64,000 bases of DNA from Clitoria ternatea (taxonomy: Eukaryota > Streptophyta > Magnoliopsida > Fabales > Fabaceae): positions 85,377,501 through 85,441,500 of the forward strand of contig CM075670.1 in NCBI GenBank assembly GCA_037962975.1, read 5' to 3'. The position numbers and the translations under genes were made by a program. Below are positions 1 through 11,783 of this stretch, in pieces. How positions within the stretch are numbered: the first letter of the stretch is position 1; every line of letters begins with the position of its first letter. Under the pieces are notes generated by a model. That model saw nothing but the letters and a program-made list of their open reading frames with translations. It did not search any database and had not been told where the DNA came from.

Positions 1-808
1 ATTAGCCTTCGAGCTGTAATCGATTAGCTTTTGAAATCTTCAGTATTATGCAGCAGGTAATCGATTAGAATTTCTACTGTAATCGATTAGCTATGAAACA
101 GAACCATTCTAATCGATTATTCCTTGCCTTGTAATCGATTATGATTGATACCTGATGCTCTTACTTTGTGTCTCGTAGCATGGTAATCGATTAGGACTTC
201 ATGTAACCGATTAGGGACAAAACAGAACCTATGTAATCGATTGTCCTTCTTATTGTAATCGATTGTACCATAAACAGAGTTATGGTAATCGATTATTCCA
301 TTGTGGTAATCGATTAGTACATGTACCTGATACAATTCTTCAAGGTTTTTGATATGTTCTTGATATGTATTGACCCATGGCTTATTCCTTTGATCCTCAT
401 GCTTGTTTCCTTGATTCTTCTTCAACTTATGAGCTTGTTCTTCATGATTTAGTTTATGTTATCAACCTTGTCTTCAATAGCTCATGTTTCTTTAACTCTT
501 TGTGAGGCATCTTCATCTCTTTATTCTTGGCCATTGTCTTTGTGCTTGAACCTTCTTGTTTCTGAACCTTTGCCATTCCATCATCATCATGAATACTTTG
601 TCATTCATCAAAACTACTTTGCATACTTACATATGCAACTTCATTCTCCCCCTTTTTGATGATGGCAATTGATGTTACATGTTGCTTGTATTCATGTGTT
701 GCAAATTCATCATATTAGCTTCATGGTAATATCCTTTCTTCCTTTTGGAGTTTTTGCCTTAGTCTTCATGTTTGTCATTATCAAAACCTGTTTCAACATT
801 TAAACACA
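1..808 (-). repeat. 3' LTR of the Sirevirus-like element (partial, cut by window edge)
   Basis: This is colinear with 6435-7242. On the minus strand it starts TGTGTTTAAATG next to a purine-rich PPT, so this is the U3 end of the 3' LTR; U3-distal, R and U5 parts lie left of the window. It contains the TAATCGATTA pair array at 17-314. Small ORFs in both LTR copies look similar only because the LTRs are copies of each other. Confidence 0.9.
17..314. repeat. Paired TAATCGATTA palindrome array, left LTR copy
   Basis: ATCGAT cores start at 19, 60, 82, 112, 134, 186, 206 (ACCGAT), 236, 258, 288 and 309. The partner of the first lies outside the window; in the other LTR it is 22 bp away. Within pairs the distance is 20-22 bp; between pairs it varies (30-52 bp). 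The DNA between pair members differs from pair to pair, so this is not simple tandem duplication. Confidence 0.9.
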
Positions 809-822
809 TTCTCCCCCTTTTT
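809..822 (-). other. Polypurine tract (PPT)
   Basis: On the minus strand AAAAAGGGGGAGAA directly precedes the LTR start TGTGTTTAAATG. This is the expected primer for plus-strand DNA synthesis and fixes the inner border of the 3' LTR. Confidence 0.85.
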
Positions 823-3800
823 GATGATGACAACCAATGTTCATCTCGTGGGGTGTTAGTTTCACAGGATAATGACAATCAATGTTTATATGTATTCTCC
901 CCCTATATGATGTAATGAATGCTAGTTAAGAGTTATCCTCCCCCTTAATCTTGTAACTTATGCCAATTGTTTTAAACATATCAAATGATGGAAACATGAT
1001 ATCTCTCCCCTTTTTAGCATAATTGGCATCCTATTCTTTTTACTGATCCTTCCACTAATCTCTCCCCCTTTGGCATCATCAAAAAGATCATTATCTTAGT
1101 CATAATCTATGCCATCAACATATAAGCTCATTTATTTGAGTAAGAGAGATTTAGATCAAGTATTTCATATGGATTTCAAATTAAATCTTTAAAACATGAT
1201 CAAGGATAAATACCATTTTAGTGCATCTAGAGTCAATAAGCAATCACATAATTTATTCATCAAGTAAGCATATGATTGATTGCTAACTTATTCTAATCAT
1301 GTAGTGAGTATCATTTTCAAGTATGGTAAACGTCACATGATTCTTTCATATATCATTTCAAGTAAGCACATAGTTTTCTCCTATTTTGGCATCATCAAAT
1401 GCACAGGAATAATTTTCCAAGTGAACATATAGGAGAATAGAGGTAACATTGTAAGCATAAGTGCCATGAGTATAGTCATAAAGAGGTGAAATCAAGGATA
1501 ATCATTCATATGTATGCTCCCCCTTACTATTGTAATTGATACCACTTGTAAAAAAAAATGTACCACTAATTAACATGTAAAATCGATTATACGAATTTGA
1601 TCAAGTTTGATATCACTTGTAGGTCAATTTAATCAAGTTTGATACCATTTGTTTACTTTTTAAAGCATGTGATCTCTTTTTAATAGATACCATTGTTGAA
1701 ATAATAGATACTATAATATGAATAAATACCACTCAAAGGTTAGATACCATTGCATATAACTATCCACTTGTTAATCATTTCATTAATATGGCTTGATGCA
1801 TTTCTAGGTATTAGAGCAGTAATATAGAAGGATTTTCAACAATGTATGCTTATTTCTAGGTATCAGAGCAGGGATGAAGTGATATATGTAGCTTGTGAAA
1901 TTCGTTATTCATACCACTTGTTAATATGATTTGAATAATTCACAAAGCATAATGGTAGAGTAACAATTCGATCATACCTTGGTATTTTGCAAATTTTATA
2001 CCCTTTTTCACATCCTTGTGTGGCATTTTGTTGTTTCCATGTTATATTCCTTGAATAATTCTTTGTTCGCCTAGTTTAGTAGTTTGATTTGCCATTTTGA
2101 GTCATCCTACAAAACCTTAACAAACTCTTTGCAAAGCATTTTGTTAGTAGCATTGAGTCCACAAGAGTTTGTACCAATTTTGGGTCTTTGATGCAGTATT
2201 GTTTTGGAAAGAGAGTTTTCTAAAAACAATTTGCTCAATTTTTCATACTACTTGATAAAGAGATAACATATCATCAATAGATATCACTTGTTAAAAAGAA
2301 ATGTTATAAAATTCCCCCTTAATCATGTAATTTAACAAGGATAAATATAGATGTTGATACCACTTGTTAGTGCAATTTCATTTATGTCTAGGTATCAAAT
2401 CAAAGATGGAATGATTGATACAACTTGTTGGCTTACTCATGCAATTGTATTATAACATATGCCAATATATCTATACTCTTATGTCATATATAGGTCTAGT
2501 CAAGCATTTACCTAGGGCACATATAGCATTTATCAAATATGTAAGAGAACACATTTTGCATAGATATTTTGTAACACATATAGACAAGTCACAGAAGCAT
2601 ATCATGGTCATCATGTGGCTGTAAATATGTAATGCAAGTCATGTACTCATATATGTCATACCACTTGATTGATTTGCCAATTTAAGCTCTTGATATCAAT
2701 TATTAACAGTTAAGCATTTACCACAAGATTGTTATTATTCAAGCATACATCATTTTTCATAAAGTAGTTCAAAAATTCTTTTCAATCTTAATGATGTAAT
2801 ACTTTCAAATTTCTTTTCACAGTCAAGATCATGCATCATCAAACATACGACATAGTAAGAATTATAATGTTGATCGAGATAGATACCACTTGCACATACA
2901 TGGTATATGATCATAGCATGCATTATTACTTATCATATCATGCATTGTTTCTTAACATATCATCATGTTCATGCCTATGATGTTACAATCATGAAGTTAA
3001 AATCTAGGCAATCACTTGTTGTAACATACATGCTTTCTCTCTAGGAATATAATTGCATAGATTGTCAAAGCATATATACACTTGTACATGCAATATATGT
3101 ATTTATTATCAAGGCATAGTGACCAGCACATAATCAAGATTATGTCCTCATGATCTCTTCCTTTTACTAATTCAATTCATATCATTTTTAAAGGAAGATG
3201 TTTGTTATTTAGATACCACTAGTTAAACAACATATCTCTTGTTCAATACATCATCAAGAATTCATATTTAATCAAAAATTCATGCATCATTAAGAATCAA
3301 TACAATAACCAAGAATTCATGATATATCATCAAGAGTTCATGCATCATCAAGGGTTTAAACATTATCAAATATTCATGTATGTTTGTGCATAATCATCTT
3401 TAATCTCAAGATTTTCATGTACTATGTTATTCAAGCAATCATTCATCAAACTCATCATCAATCATTACTAATCATCAATTACTATATACATATACATCAT
3501 TGATTCTAAGGATTTCATAAGTTTAAGGGGTCCTAAGATTATTTGTTCATCCATCTCAAGATTTCATATTATTCGTGCTCAATCATATATCAAATCAAAG
3601 TTAGATTTTCACACATCAAGATTCATCAAGAATGAGTGTTAACATTGATTATATGATAATTGCTTGCACCTTTTGTTGTACCACCTTTAGTGTTGTCCAT
3701 TGGATTTTGTCGGTGCAATCCATCTTGTGTGAGTCACATTGAAGCTTCTTGTCCATTTCCTTGTTTTGAATGGTACCTTTTAGATGTATGATGAGTCATC

Positions 3801-3990
3801 ATAATCTTGGCTTGCTCTAATCTTCTCCTTTGTCTTTTGGAATGGATTTTGAGATCCTTGATATCTCCTTAGGCCATGAGATTTGGTCATTCATCAATGA
3901 GAAATTGTTGCTTGGAAGTTTGCCTACAAGATTTCAAAAAAAATTTAAGGTACCCTTTGAGAGTTGGGTCCTTCCTTGTTAGTTTGGGAT
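823..3990 (-). other. Non-coding internal region with multiple PPT-like tracts and PBS-like repeats
   Basis: No credible gene is seen in 3.2 kb. Two kinds of short repeat recur. Purine tracts resembling the PPT (plus-strand CTCCCCC forms) occur near 811, 897, 939, 1005, 1060, 1517 and 2313; multiple PPTs before the 3' LTR are a known Sirevirus trait. Degenerate copies of GATACCACTTGTTA occur at about 1538, 1609, 1641, 1911, 2281, 2355, 2415, 2657, 2881 and 3212; the same string forms the PBS/LTR junction at 5201-5214. A few inverted forms (GGTATCAGAGC near 1856) are also present. The rest is AT-rich DNA. Confidence 0.75.
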
Positions 3991-3991
3991 T

Positions 3992-5155
3992 TCAAGATTG
4001 TTTTGGAATCCATACCTTTGTTGTACACTTTTGACGGGATTTCTTTATAAAACAATTGGATGATATATGACCAAATATTCCACAATAAAAACATGTTGCA
4101 TCCAAAGAATAAGTCATGGTAGAATTATAATGGTTCCTATCATGTTCTATGTTCTTCCTTTTAAAACAATTAGGCATAGAATTTCCCTTTCTTTCATGGT
4201 TTGTGCATCTTAAGGAGGATTTGGATTTTTCTTTGTAGGATGCAAAATAGTTCTTGTAATGACCTATTTTTCTTCTATCAAGTGTATGCCTTTGATTTTT
4301 AATAGGTGCACTTAGATTCTTTTGACTATTTGTAAGCTTGCTAAGTGCTTCTTTTAGTTCTTTATTCTCTTTTTCAAGAAGCATACATTTATCAATAAGC
4401 ATACAATCATTATTTCTATTACAAGTACTAGGAGATACATTTGAAGCTACTAATTCATCATTTTGAACTCTAAGATATTCTTTTTCTATGTGAACATCAT
4501 GCAATTCTTTTTCAAGAGTCAAAATGGTTTGTTTAAAGCATGCATATTTCTTTGATAACAAGACAAATTTTTCATGCAATTCTTCAAATGCTTCTAACAA
4601 TTCATCTTTATCAATTTCATCATCATTATCATCACTAGAAGCATTTAAAGAGCATACCTCGTCATCTTGGGAGTGCTTTGTCATTAGGCATGCAAGTTCT
4701 TCTTCCGATTCATTGATCTCTTCTTCCAGACTTATTTTGAATTCTTCATGTTTGCTAGAAAGAGTACTAATTCTTGCATCTTGATCATCATTAGTATTTC
4801 CATATATTGTTTCAAGAGTTTCCCATATTTCTTTAGCATTGTTACAAGCAATAACTCTAGAAACATCATTAGGTTCTAATGCTAATGTGATAAGAATTTT
4901 AGCTCTAAGATTAAATTGTACCTTCCTTTCTTCTTCCATAGTCCACAAGTTCATGGGCTTCATACATTCTATATTATTAAAAATATGCATAGGAATGAAA
5001 GGACCAAATTGAATAGCATTCCATACCTTGAGGTCATAGGATTGGATAAAGATTTTCATCCTTTCTTTCCAAATAGCATAGTCTTTGCCATTGAAGATTG
5101 GAGGTCTACTTATTGTGCCATTTTGTGGAAATGCATCATAAGAGGTAGAGGCCAT
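3992..5155 (-). CDS. gag: Gag polyprotein of Ty1/copia (Sirevirus-like) element
   Basis: 387-residue ORF whose ATG lies 42 nt after the PBS, the normal place for gag. The N-terminus (about residues 15-45, with FNGKDYAIWKERM) matches the DUF4219-type start of copia Gag. The middle (about 120-300) is acidic, Glu/Lys-rich and probably coiled coil. Near the C-terminus is a zinc knuckle, CFYCGIFGHISSNC (CX2CX4HX4C), for RNA binding. The ORF ends soon after it, where an intact element would run on into protease and integrase. The segment usually holding the central UBN2 Gag fold looks short: sequence resembling the family start passes near residue 117 into the coiled-coil part, which I read as an internal deletion. 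The ORF itself is open, so a Gag-like protein could be made. Confidence 0.85.
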   Translation of the reverse strand: MASTSYDAFPQNGTISRPPIFNGKDYAIWKERMKIFIQSYDLKVWNAIQFGPFIPMHIFNNIECMKPMNLWTMEEERKVQFNLRAKILITLALEPNDVSRVIACNNAKEIWETLETIYGNTNDDQDARISTLSSKHEEFKISLEEEINESEEELACLMTKHSQDDEVCSLNASSDDNDDEIDKDELLEAFEELHEKFVLLSKKYACFKQTILTLEKELHDVHIEKEYLRVQNDELVASNVSPSTCNRNNDCMLIDKCMLLEKENKELKEALSKLTNSQKNLSAPIKNQRHTLDRRKIGHYKNYFASYKEKSKSSLRCTNHERKGNSMPNCFKRKNIEHDRNHYNSTMTYSLDATCFYCGIFGHISSNCFIKKSRQKCTTKVWIPKQS

Positions 5156-5196
5156 CTTGATCTCCTGCAGCTGTTAAGCCTTGTGGCAAGAGTCAA

Positions 5197-5208
5197 GCTC
5201 TGATACCA
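5197..5208 (-). other. Primer binding site (initiator Met tRNA)
   Basis: The minus strand reads TGGTATCAGAGC, the standard PBS for initiator methionine tRNA in plant copia elements, two bases after the LTR end (GGCTAACA at 5218-5211). Confidence 0.92.
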
Positions 5209-6293
5209 CTTGTTAGCCAAGGCCTCAACGCTCAAAAGGGGGGATGAATTGAGTGTTTCAAATTTTCGCGCGGAATCCCCTTGGAAATGGTTAGTAGTAA
5301 ATGATGCAATGATGAAGAGACAACAACTTTTATGCACATATCACACTATGACACACTTAATGTGCAATGACAATATTTAGCTATAAGTGTGATAAACAAG
5401 GTAAGTTATTGGTTTAAACAATTTATCAAACAGTTGGAGTGCACAGATTTATTTGTCAATAATGTGATGTTTCCTATAAAGATTCAACTCATTCAAGTTA
5501 TCAAACACCTTGTGAATGTGAGAAGTAATAACAATCAAGTAAGTATCACACAAGACTTAATAGGAAACAATGTATTAGATATTTGGTAAGTTATAGTAAT
5601 TTCCAGTTTTGAAGAACTTCACCAAATATTGATTCAAGCAAATTATCAAACACTTGGCATGCAGAGTTAGTTTTCTACTTGAACAACAACTTTGATTCAC
5701 ACATTCAGCTCAAGCATTTCAACAAACAGTTTATATGCACAGTTGTATAAAGAGTTCAAGGTAGAGAGAAATGCAAACCAAATTTAACGAGTTCCACCAA
5801 CCCGGTGTACGTCTCGCCTTCAAGCAACCCACTTGAAGGATTCCACTATTGAAGATTTGAGATACAAGCTTTGAGCAATTGCAGCTTCCTAGTGTCCCAC
5901 ACTCAAGAACTCAATCCTCACAAGCAAAGGGCAACCCACCCAATCTCACAATCTCTCAATAACCCAAAGGTTGAACCCCAACCTTTGTGACCACTCAACC
6001 TAGAGTGAAAAACCTTGGTGTTTTGGTGTTTGGTTTACAAGCAATTAACTCTCTCAATAGAGTAGATACACAAATGAAAGCTCTCACCAATTCTAACTCT
6101 CAACAAGAGAGGATATACAAATTGAAACTCACAATCTAACAACTCTTAAGCAATATGCAAGTTTAGAAACAAGAGTTGCAGAATATACAAGAGAAGGTAA
6201 ATCAAAAGACCTCTAGAGGAAGAATGTTGATTGCCTTGTGTTGTGCCTTGGTCTCTCTTCTTGTGTGTACTCTCTTGCTTGAATCCATGCTTC

Positions 6294-6302
6294 ATTTATA
6301 GC
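6294..6302 (-). promoter_or_regulatory. LTR TATA box
   Basis: The minus strand reads GGCTATAAATGAA in the middle of the LTR. It is the best TATA box in the LTR and would start transcription near 6265. The same CTATAAATG context recurs in the solo LTR at 27777-27786. Confidence 0.7.
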
Positions 6303-6430
6303 CATTTTTAGGGTTTCCAGCCGTTGCACATTGTCTCCAACGGATACCTTAGCATGGGCATAAAGTGGGAGTGAAGAAATGAGCTGGAGTTCCACTTAAA
6401 AGCATTTTCCCACGTTCTGACACTATGGTA

Positions 6431-6748
6431 ATCGATTAGCCTTCGAGCTGTAATCGATTAGCTTTTGAAATCTTCAGTATTATGCAGCAGGTAATCGATT
6501 AGAATTTCTACTGTAATCGATTAGCTATAAAACAGAACCATTCTAATCGAGTATTCCTTGCCTTGTAATCGATTATGATTGATACCTGATGCTCTTACTT
6601 TGTGTCTCGCAGCATGGTAATCGATTAGGACTTCATGTAATCGATTAGGGACAAAACAGAACCTATGTAATCGATTGTCCTTCTTATTGTAATCGATTGT
6701 ACCATAAACAGAGTTATGGTAATCAATTATTCCATTGTGGTAATCGAT
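6431..6748. repeat. Paired TAATCGATTA palindrome array, right LTR copy
   Basis: Twelve sites form six pairs: starts 6431/6453, 6494/6516, 6546/6568, 6620/6640, 6670/6692 and 6722/6743. Spacing within pairs is 20-22 bp. Two sites (6546, ATCGAG; 6722, ATCAAT) have point mutations absent from the left LTR, which has its own (206). Confidence 0.9.
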
Positions 6749-7242
6749 TAGTACATGTACCTGATACAATTCTTCAAGGTTTTTGATATGTTCTTGATAT
6801 GTATTGACCCATGGCTTATTCCTTTGATCCTCATGCTTGTTTCCTTGATTCTTCTTCAACTTATGAGCTTGTTCTTCATGATTTAGTTTATGTCATCAAC
6901 CTTGTCTTCCATAGCTCATGTTTCTTTAACTCTTTGTGAGGCATCTTCATCTCTTTATTCTTGGCCATTGTCTTTGTGCTTGAACCTTCTTGTTTCTGAA
7001 CCTTTGCCATTCCATCATCATCATGAATACTTTGTCATTCATCAAAACTACTTTGCATACTTACATATGCAACTTCATTCTCTCCCTTTTTGATGATGGC
7101 AATTGATGTTACATGTTGCTTGTATTCATGTGTTGCAAATTCATCATATTAGCTTCATGGTAATATCCTTTCTTCCTTTTGGAGTTTTTGCCTTAGTCTT
7201 CATGTTTGTCATTATCAAAACCTGTTTCAACATTTAAACACA

Positions 7243-9872
7243 ATTATTCCCCTGCAGTACAGCCACAACGCAGATTAAACCCCATTATGAAGGAAGCGGT
7301 AAGGAAGGAAGTGGTCAAGCTCCTTGATGGAGGAATCATTTATCCTATCTCGGACAGCACTTGGACCAGTCCGGTCCAAGTGGTGCCCAAGAAGGGAGGA
7401 ATGACAACTGTAAGAAATGACCAAGGTGAAGTTATTGCCACCCGGCCCACAACAGGCTGAAGGATGTGTATTGATTATAGAAGGCTGAATGACTTCACTC
7501 GGAAAGACCACTTCCCCCTGCCATTTGTTGACCAAATGCTCGAGAGGTTATCAGGGCATGAGTACTATTGTTTTCTTGATGGGTACTCAGGTTATAACCA
7601 AATTGTGATTGACCCAAAAGATCAAGAAAAGACTGCATTCACCTGTCCTTATGGAATTTTTGCATATAGGCGCATGTCGTTCGGGTTGTGCAACGCTCCA
7701 GCAACCTTTCAAAGGTGCATGCTGGCAATTTTTAGGGATATGGTGGAGAAATTCATTGAAGTGTTCATGGATGATTTCTCGGTATTTGGGAGTAATTTTG
7801 ATTCATGCCTCAGCAACCTATCTAAGGTGTTGGTGAGATGCCAAGAAACTAACCTCGTCCTTAACTGGGAAAAATGCCATTTTATGGTTAAGGAAGGGAT
7901 AGTTCTTGGCCACAAAATCTCTACTGAGGGCATTCAAGTGGACCGAGCCAAGATAGAAATTATTGAAAAACTTCCTCCTCCAATCAACGTGAAAGGAGTG
8001 AGAAGTTTTCTAGGATGTGCTGGCTTTTATAGAAGGTTCATTAAAGATTTTTCAAAAATAGCTAAGCCTCTGACTGACTTACTTGTGAAAGATCATGTAT
8101 TTGCGTTTAATGAAAACTATGTCAAGGCTTTTGAAAAATTGAAACAAAGTCTAATTTCAGCTCCGATCCTTGCAGCACCTGATTGGTCTTTACCGTTTGA
8201 ATTAATGTGTGATGCAAGTGACTTCGCAGTCAGAGCTGTACTGGGTCAGAAAGTAGGAAAATTGACTCATGTAATTTATTATGCTAGTAAGGTGTTGAAC
8301 GAAAATCAAATACATTACACCACTACTGAAAAAGAAATGCTTGCTATGGTGTATGCATTTGATAAATTTCGTGCTTACTTGATTGGGGCCAAGGTTATTG
8401 TATATACAGACCACTCGCCAATCAAGTATTTACTAGCTAAGAAAGAGTCTAAACCGAGATTGATCAGGTGGGTTTTGTTACTCCAGGAATTTGATTTAGA
8501 AATACGAGATAAAAAGGGAGTAGAGAACTCAGTTGCCGACCAACTGTCTCGTCTGGAAGGTGAATCAGATTCTGTTTTAATAAAAGAAGAATTTCCAGAC
8601 GAGAAGTTGATGGCAATTATCATCGGGCCATGGTATGCTGATATGGCCAACTTTAAAAGTGCCTCGGTGGTACCTGATGGTTGGACATCCCAAATGAGAA
8701 AAAAATTCTTTCATGATAGTAAAAACTTCCTTTGGGATGATCCATTTCTGTTTAAAATAGGAGTAGATGGATTGATCAGGCGGTGTGTGCCTGAATCCGA
8801 GCAAGAAAGGCTCTTGTGGCATTGCCACGACTCCTATTATGGAGGTCATCATGGTGCCTCCCGTACAGCAGCAAAAATCTTACAAAGTGGCTTTTATTGG
8901 CCAACTATCTTTCAAGATGCTAAAGAATATGTCAAAAGGTGCGATAAATGTCAAAGGAGCGGAGGTCTCTCTGCTAAAGCTGGCATGCCTTTGACAAACA
9001 TTCTAATTATGGAATTATTTGATGTTTGGGGTATCGATTTTATGGGACCCTTTCCTAATTCGTTCTCCAACGAATATATACTTGTTGCTGTGGACTATGT
9101 CTCCAAATGGGTGGAGGCAATTCCGACCAGAACCAATGATGCACAGGTGGTGCTTAGGTTCATCAAGAAGAATATTTTCTCTAGGTTTGGAGTTCCGAGA
9201 GTACTTATTAGTGATGGGGGTTCATATTTTTGTAATAAGATAATGGAAAAAGCCCTGCGTCACTATGAGGTGTTACATAAGATATCGACTCCTTACCATC
9301 CATAAACTTATGGACAAGTCAAGCTGTCAAATAGAGAAATCAAAAGAATCTTAGAGAAAGTGGTCGGAAAATCTAGAAAAGATTGGTCGGTAAAATTAGA
9401 TGATGCATTATGGGCTTACCGAACAGCTTTCAAAACTCCAATTGGCATGTCCCCATATCAATTAGTATACGGTAAGGCTTGCCATCTCCCTGTGGAGTTG
9501 GAACACAAGGCGTGGTGGGCCACAAAGCTATTAAACATGGACTGTGACCAATCTCAGGAGGAAAGAGTGTTGAAACTCCATGAATTAGAGGAGGTCCGAC
9601 TCAACGCTTATCAAAGTGCCTCCATCTATAAGGAGAAAACAAAGAAATGGCACGATAAGCGAATTAATAAGAAAGAGTTTCAGAAGGATGATCAAGTTTT
9701 ATTATTCAATTCCCGATTGAGACTCTTCCCTGGAAAACTCAGATCCAAGTGGTCGGGGCCTTTTACTGTAAATGAGGTTTTTCCTCATGGTGCAGTCAAA
9801 CTGAAAGACCCGACTACTGATCGGATTTTTAAGGTGAATGGCCAGTGACTCAAACTCTACTTTAGAGGATAG
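7243..9872 (+). pseudogene. pol: Ty3/gypsy (Athila-like) pol: reverse transcriptase, RNase H, integrase
   Basis: Starts abruptly at the Sirevirus junction in the N-terminal part of reverse transcriptase. Visible in order: the RT motif FMDDFS (about 7765-7782), RNase H with CDASD (about 8209-8223), integrase zinc finger HH...CDKCQ (about 8820-8955), and the catalytic core with Asp in GIDFMGP (about 9030), Asp in SDGGSYF (about 9212) and Glu in SNREIKR (about 9338). Three in-frame stops break it: TGA at 7458-7460, TAA at 9303-9305 and TGA at 9846-9848. Each sits where one transition would give the sense codon expected in the family. The 9303 stop falls between the second and third catalytic residues of integrase. 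There is no chromodomain. It cannot make an active enzyme. Confidence 0.93.
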
Positions 9873-10299
9873 TTTGATAGGCAGAAAACCTCCTTGTTAC
9901 TGCAAGCATCTTCTTAGATGCAATAAGGCCAAGCTAGTGACCTTAAAGAAGCGCTCTAGGGAGGCAGCCCTATGTTCCGATTGTTTTGTTTTGAACTTTG
10001 AGTCAGAATGAATAAAAATAAAAACTAAAAAGTTAGTGAATAAAGTTTGTGAAGTTTGAAGAAGGAAGTCTGAGCTAGATTCTTCTATTTTCGCTCAGGC
10101 GAAGCACTTGTAGCTTAGGTGAGACACTGCTGATTGTTGTTTCATACTTAAGCGAAAATTTACTGAGTTTGAGTGAAAATAGTACACTCGGATAACTGTT
10201 ACTTATTCTTAACCTTTCTTCCCGACTAAACTTCACTCGTCATTTTTCAATAAAATTCCAATTCTTGATGTGAATAAAAAGGAAGACTTTGAAGGATTT
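9873..10299 (+). other. Post-pol spacer with two TCGCTCAAGCGA-type palindrome pairs
   Basis: No gene seen. Degenerate palindromes centred near 10096 and 10116 (20 bp apart), and 10149 and 10170 (21 bp apart), resemble those in the 3' LTR of the same element (22329-22421). Confidence 0.6.
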
Positions 10300-11696
10300 C
10301 TGATCGTTGATTTAATGAACGGGTCAGATGATGAAAGGCGACTTATTTCAGTCGGCCTTTTATCACTCGGATTCCTCACTCATCACAATCAGTATTGTAT
10401 CCATTAGTCTCCTATTCACGCAGTCTTTCATTTTCTCATTCATCCACTCGGCTTTCTCTCATTCTCTTGCCCGACCTTTTATCACTCGGTATTTCTTTCA
10501 TGCGTCTCTTTTTATGGTTCCTTTTTCACTCATTCAATGTCTCATTAGAGTATTCGGTTTCTTCCACTCGGTATTCCGTTCACTCGGATCCTTCCGCAGT
10601 CGTTCACTTTCCACTCATCTTTCTTACTCTGTCACTTCATTTTATTCTAACTTTCATTTTTCACCTCATTTTTCATTCGGTTATTCATCCACTTGGTATA
10701 ACTAGGTATTCATCTATTCCACTCAGCTTTCTTTTATTTAGTCACTCTATTTCACTCGTTCTCCATTCACTCGGTCAATTATTTTTCTATTTACCCGATT
10801 TTGATTCACTCATTGTTTCATAAATACCACGTCTTCCGTTTTTTACGATTCACTCGGTATTTCCTGTACCCAGTTTCCTGTGATTTAGTTTTTCATTCAC
10901 CCGGTGTTCGCATCACTTGGTTTTTATCATCCTCTCAGTCTCATTCAAATTCTTTCATTTCTTCGACCGATTCCTTTCTCGATGGTATTCATTCGGTAGT
11001 TCGTTATTCATTTTTCCATTTATTCATCCACTGGCTAATGCATTTACTCGTCTCCATTATCCAGTCAGTGTAGCTTTCACTCATTCCATTGACTCGGAAT
11101 CTTTTCATCTCTTCTTTCCAACCACTCGTTTCCTTCATTCACTTCGATTTGTTTGTTATTCATTATTTCTACCACTCTCAGCCACTCATTTTTTTTAATT
11201 CCCTAGTCTCTCCAATCATTTGTTCGGTATTTCATTCATTTGATTTTCCACTCAGGTAATTTTTGTTCTTCACACGAACTCTCATTGTCATTCACTCATT
11301 CTTCATTTCTCGGATCTCTATCACTCGGTATCTTTCTCCATACTCATTGGGTCATTATCGTTTCACTCTTTTCATTCATTTACGTAATCTCTTCCTTACA
11401 ATCTTCCATTCTTTGTCTCTTATTCATTTACTCGGTATTCCTTCATTCATTCATACTTTCATTCGTTCCTTCTACCATCCACTTTTCTATTCACTCGTAT
11501 TTCACTATAGTGGTCCACTCGTCTCTCATACGCTCTATTTCACGCATTCATTCTTTCACTCATTTATTTACTTATAGTTTTTATTCTCCCATTCTGTCTT
11601 ATCATTTGTTCATTTATTCATCTTCCATTCTCTTGTGTCCACTTGGCATCATTTCCCACTCTTACTTGATCTTCTACCTATCCAGTATATGAGTGT
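10300..11696. repeat. Pyrimidine-rich TCACTCGG-motif spacer
   Basis: About 1.4 kb of very T/C-rich plus strand with dozens of TTCACT and CACTCGG variants (for example around 10375, 10485, 10575, 10855, 11325, 11440). All three plus frames are largely open only because stop codons are rare in such DNA; the predicted Ser/Phe/His-rich peptides look like no family. It is the spacer between pol and the 3' LTR of element A. The reverse complement motif CCGAGTGA occurs in the LTR of the same element (22040-22120). Confidence 0.7.
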
Positions 11697-11700
11697 ATAA

Positions 11701-11783
11701 AATAATAATAATAATAATAATAATAAAAATAAATAATAATAATATATATATTATAATAATAATAAAGTAATAATTAAAGCTGA
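11701..11783. repeat. AAT/AT microsatellite
   Basis: Uninterrupted AAT units followed by degenerate AAT and AT runs. It marks the end of the pyrimidine-rich block. Confidence 0.9.

Larger units (their letters stand above)
1..7242 (-). mobile_element. Sirevirus-like Ty1/copia element, gag only, inserted in element A
   Basis: Read on the minus strand the order is 5' LTR (7242 to 5211), PBS (5208-5197), gag (5155-3992), about 3.2 kb without coding capacity, PPT (822-809), and 3' LTR (808 down past the window edge). Bases 1-808 align without any indel to 6435-7242, with about eight substitutions counted by eye. That is about 1 percent, so the insertion is recent. No protease, integrase, reverse transcriptase or RNase H reading frame lies between gag and the PPT, so it must have moved with enzymes from another copy. 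The right junction at 7242/7243 falls inside the reverse transcriptase gene of element A. The target duplication cannot be checked because the left end is outside the window; ATTAT (7243-7247) is the predicted duplication. Confidence 0.88.
5211..7242 (-). repeat. 5' LTR of the Sirevirus-like element, 2,032 bp
   Basis: On the minus strand it starts TGTGTTTAAATG at 7242 and ends GGCTAACA at 5211, giving TG...CA ends. The outer 808 bp match the left LTR. A TATA box lies at 6302-6294 and the palindrome array at 6431-6748 is about 130 bp upstream of it in transcription order. Confidence 0.92.

Noticed and set aside
117..6859. Similar ORFs in both Sirevirus LTR copies (minus 117-425 and 6521-6859, plus 456-659 and 6890-7093)
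   Set aside because: They are conserved only because the LTRs are recent duplicates; their sequence is a translation of the TAATCGATTA repeats or unremarkable DNA.
7206..7460. ORF spanning the Sirevirus/element A junction
   Set aside because: The first 12 codons are LTR sequence; the frame joins the pol fragment by chance.
10328..11692. Several overlapping ORFs of 90-150 residues in all plus frames
   Set aside because: They lie in pyrimidine-rich DNA where stop codons are rare; the peptides are Ser/Phe/His/Leu-rich with no domain, and all three frames are equally open.
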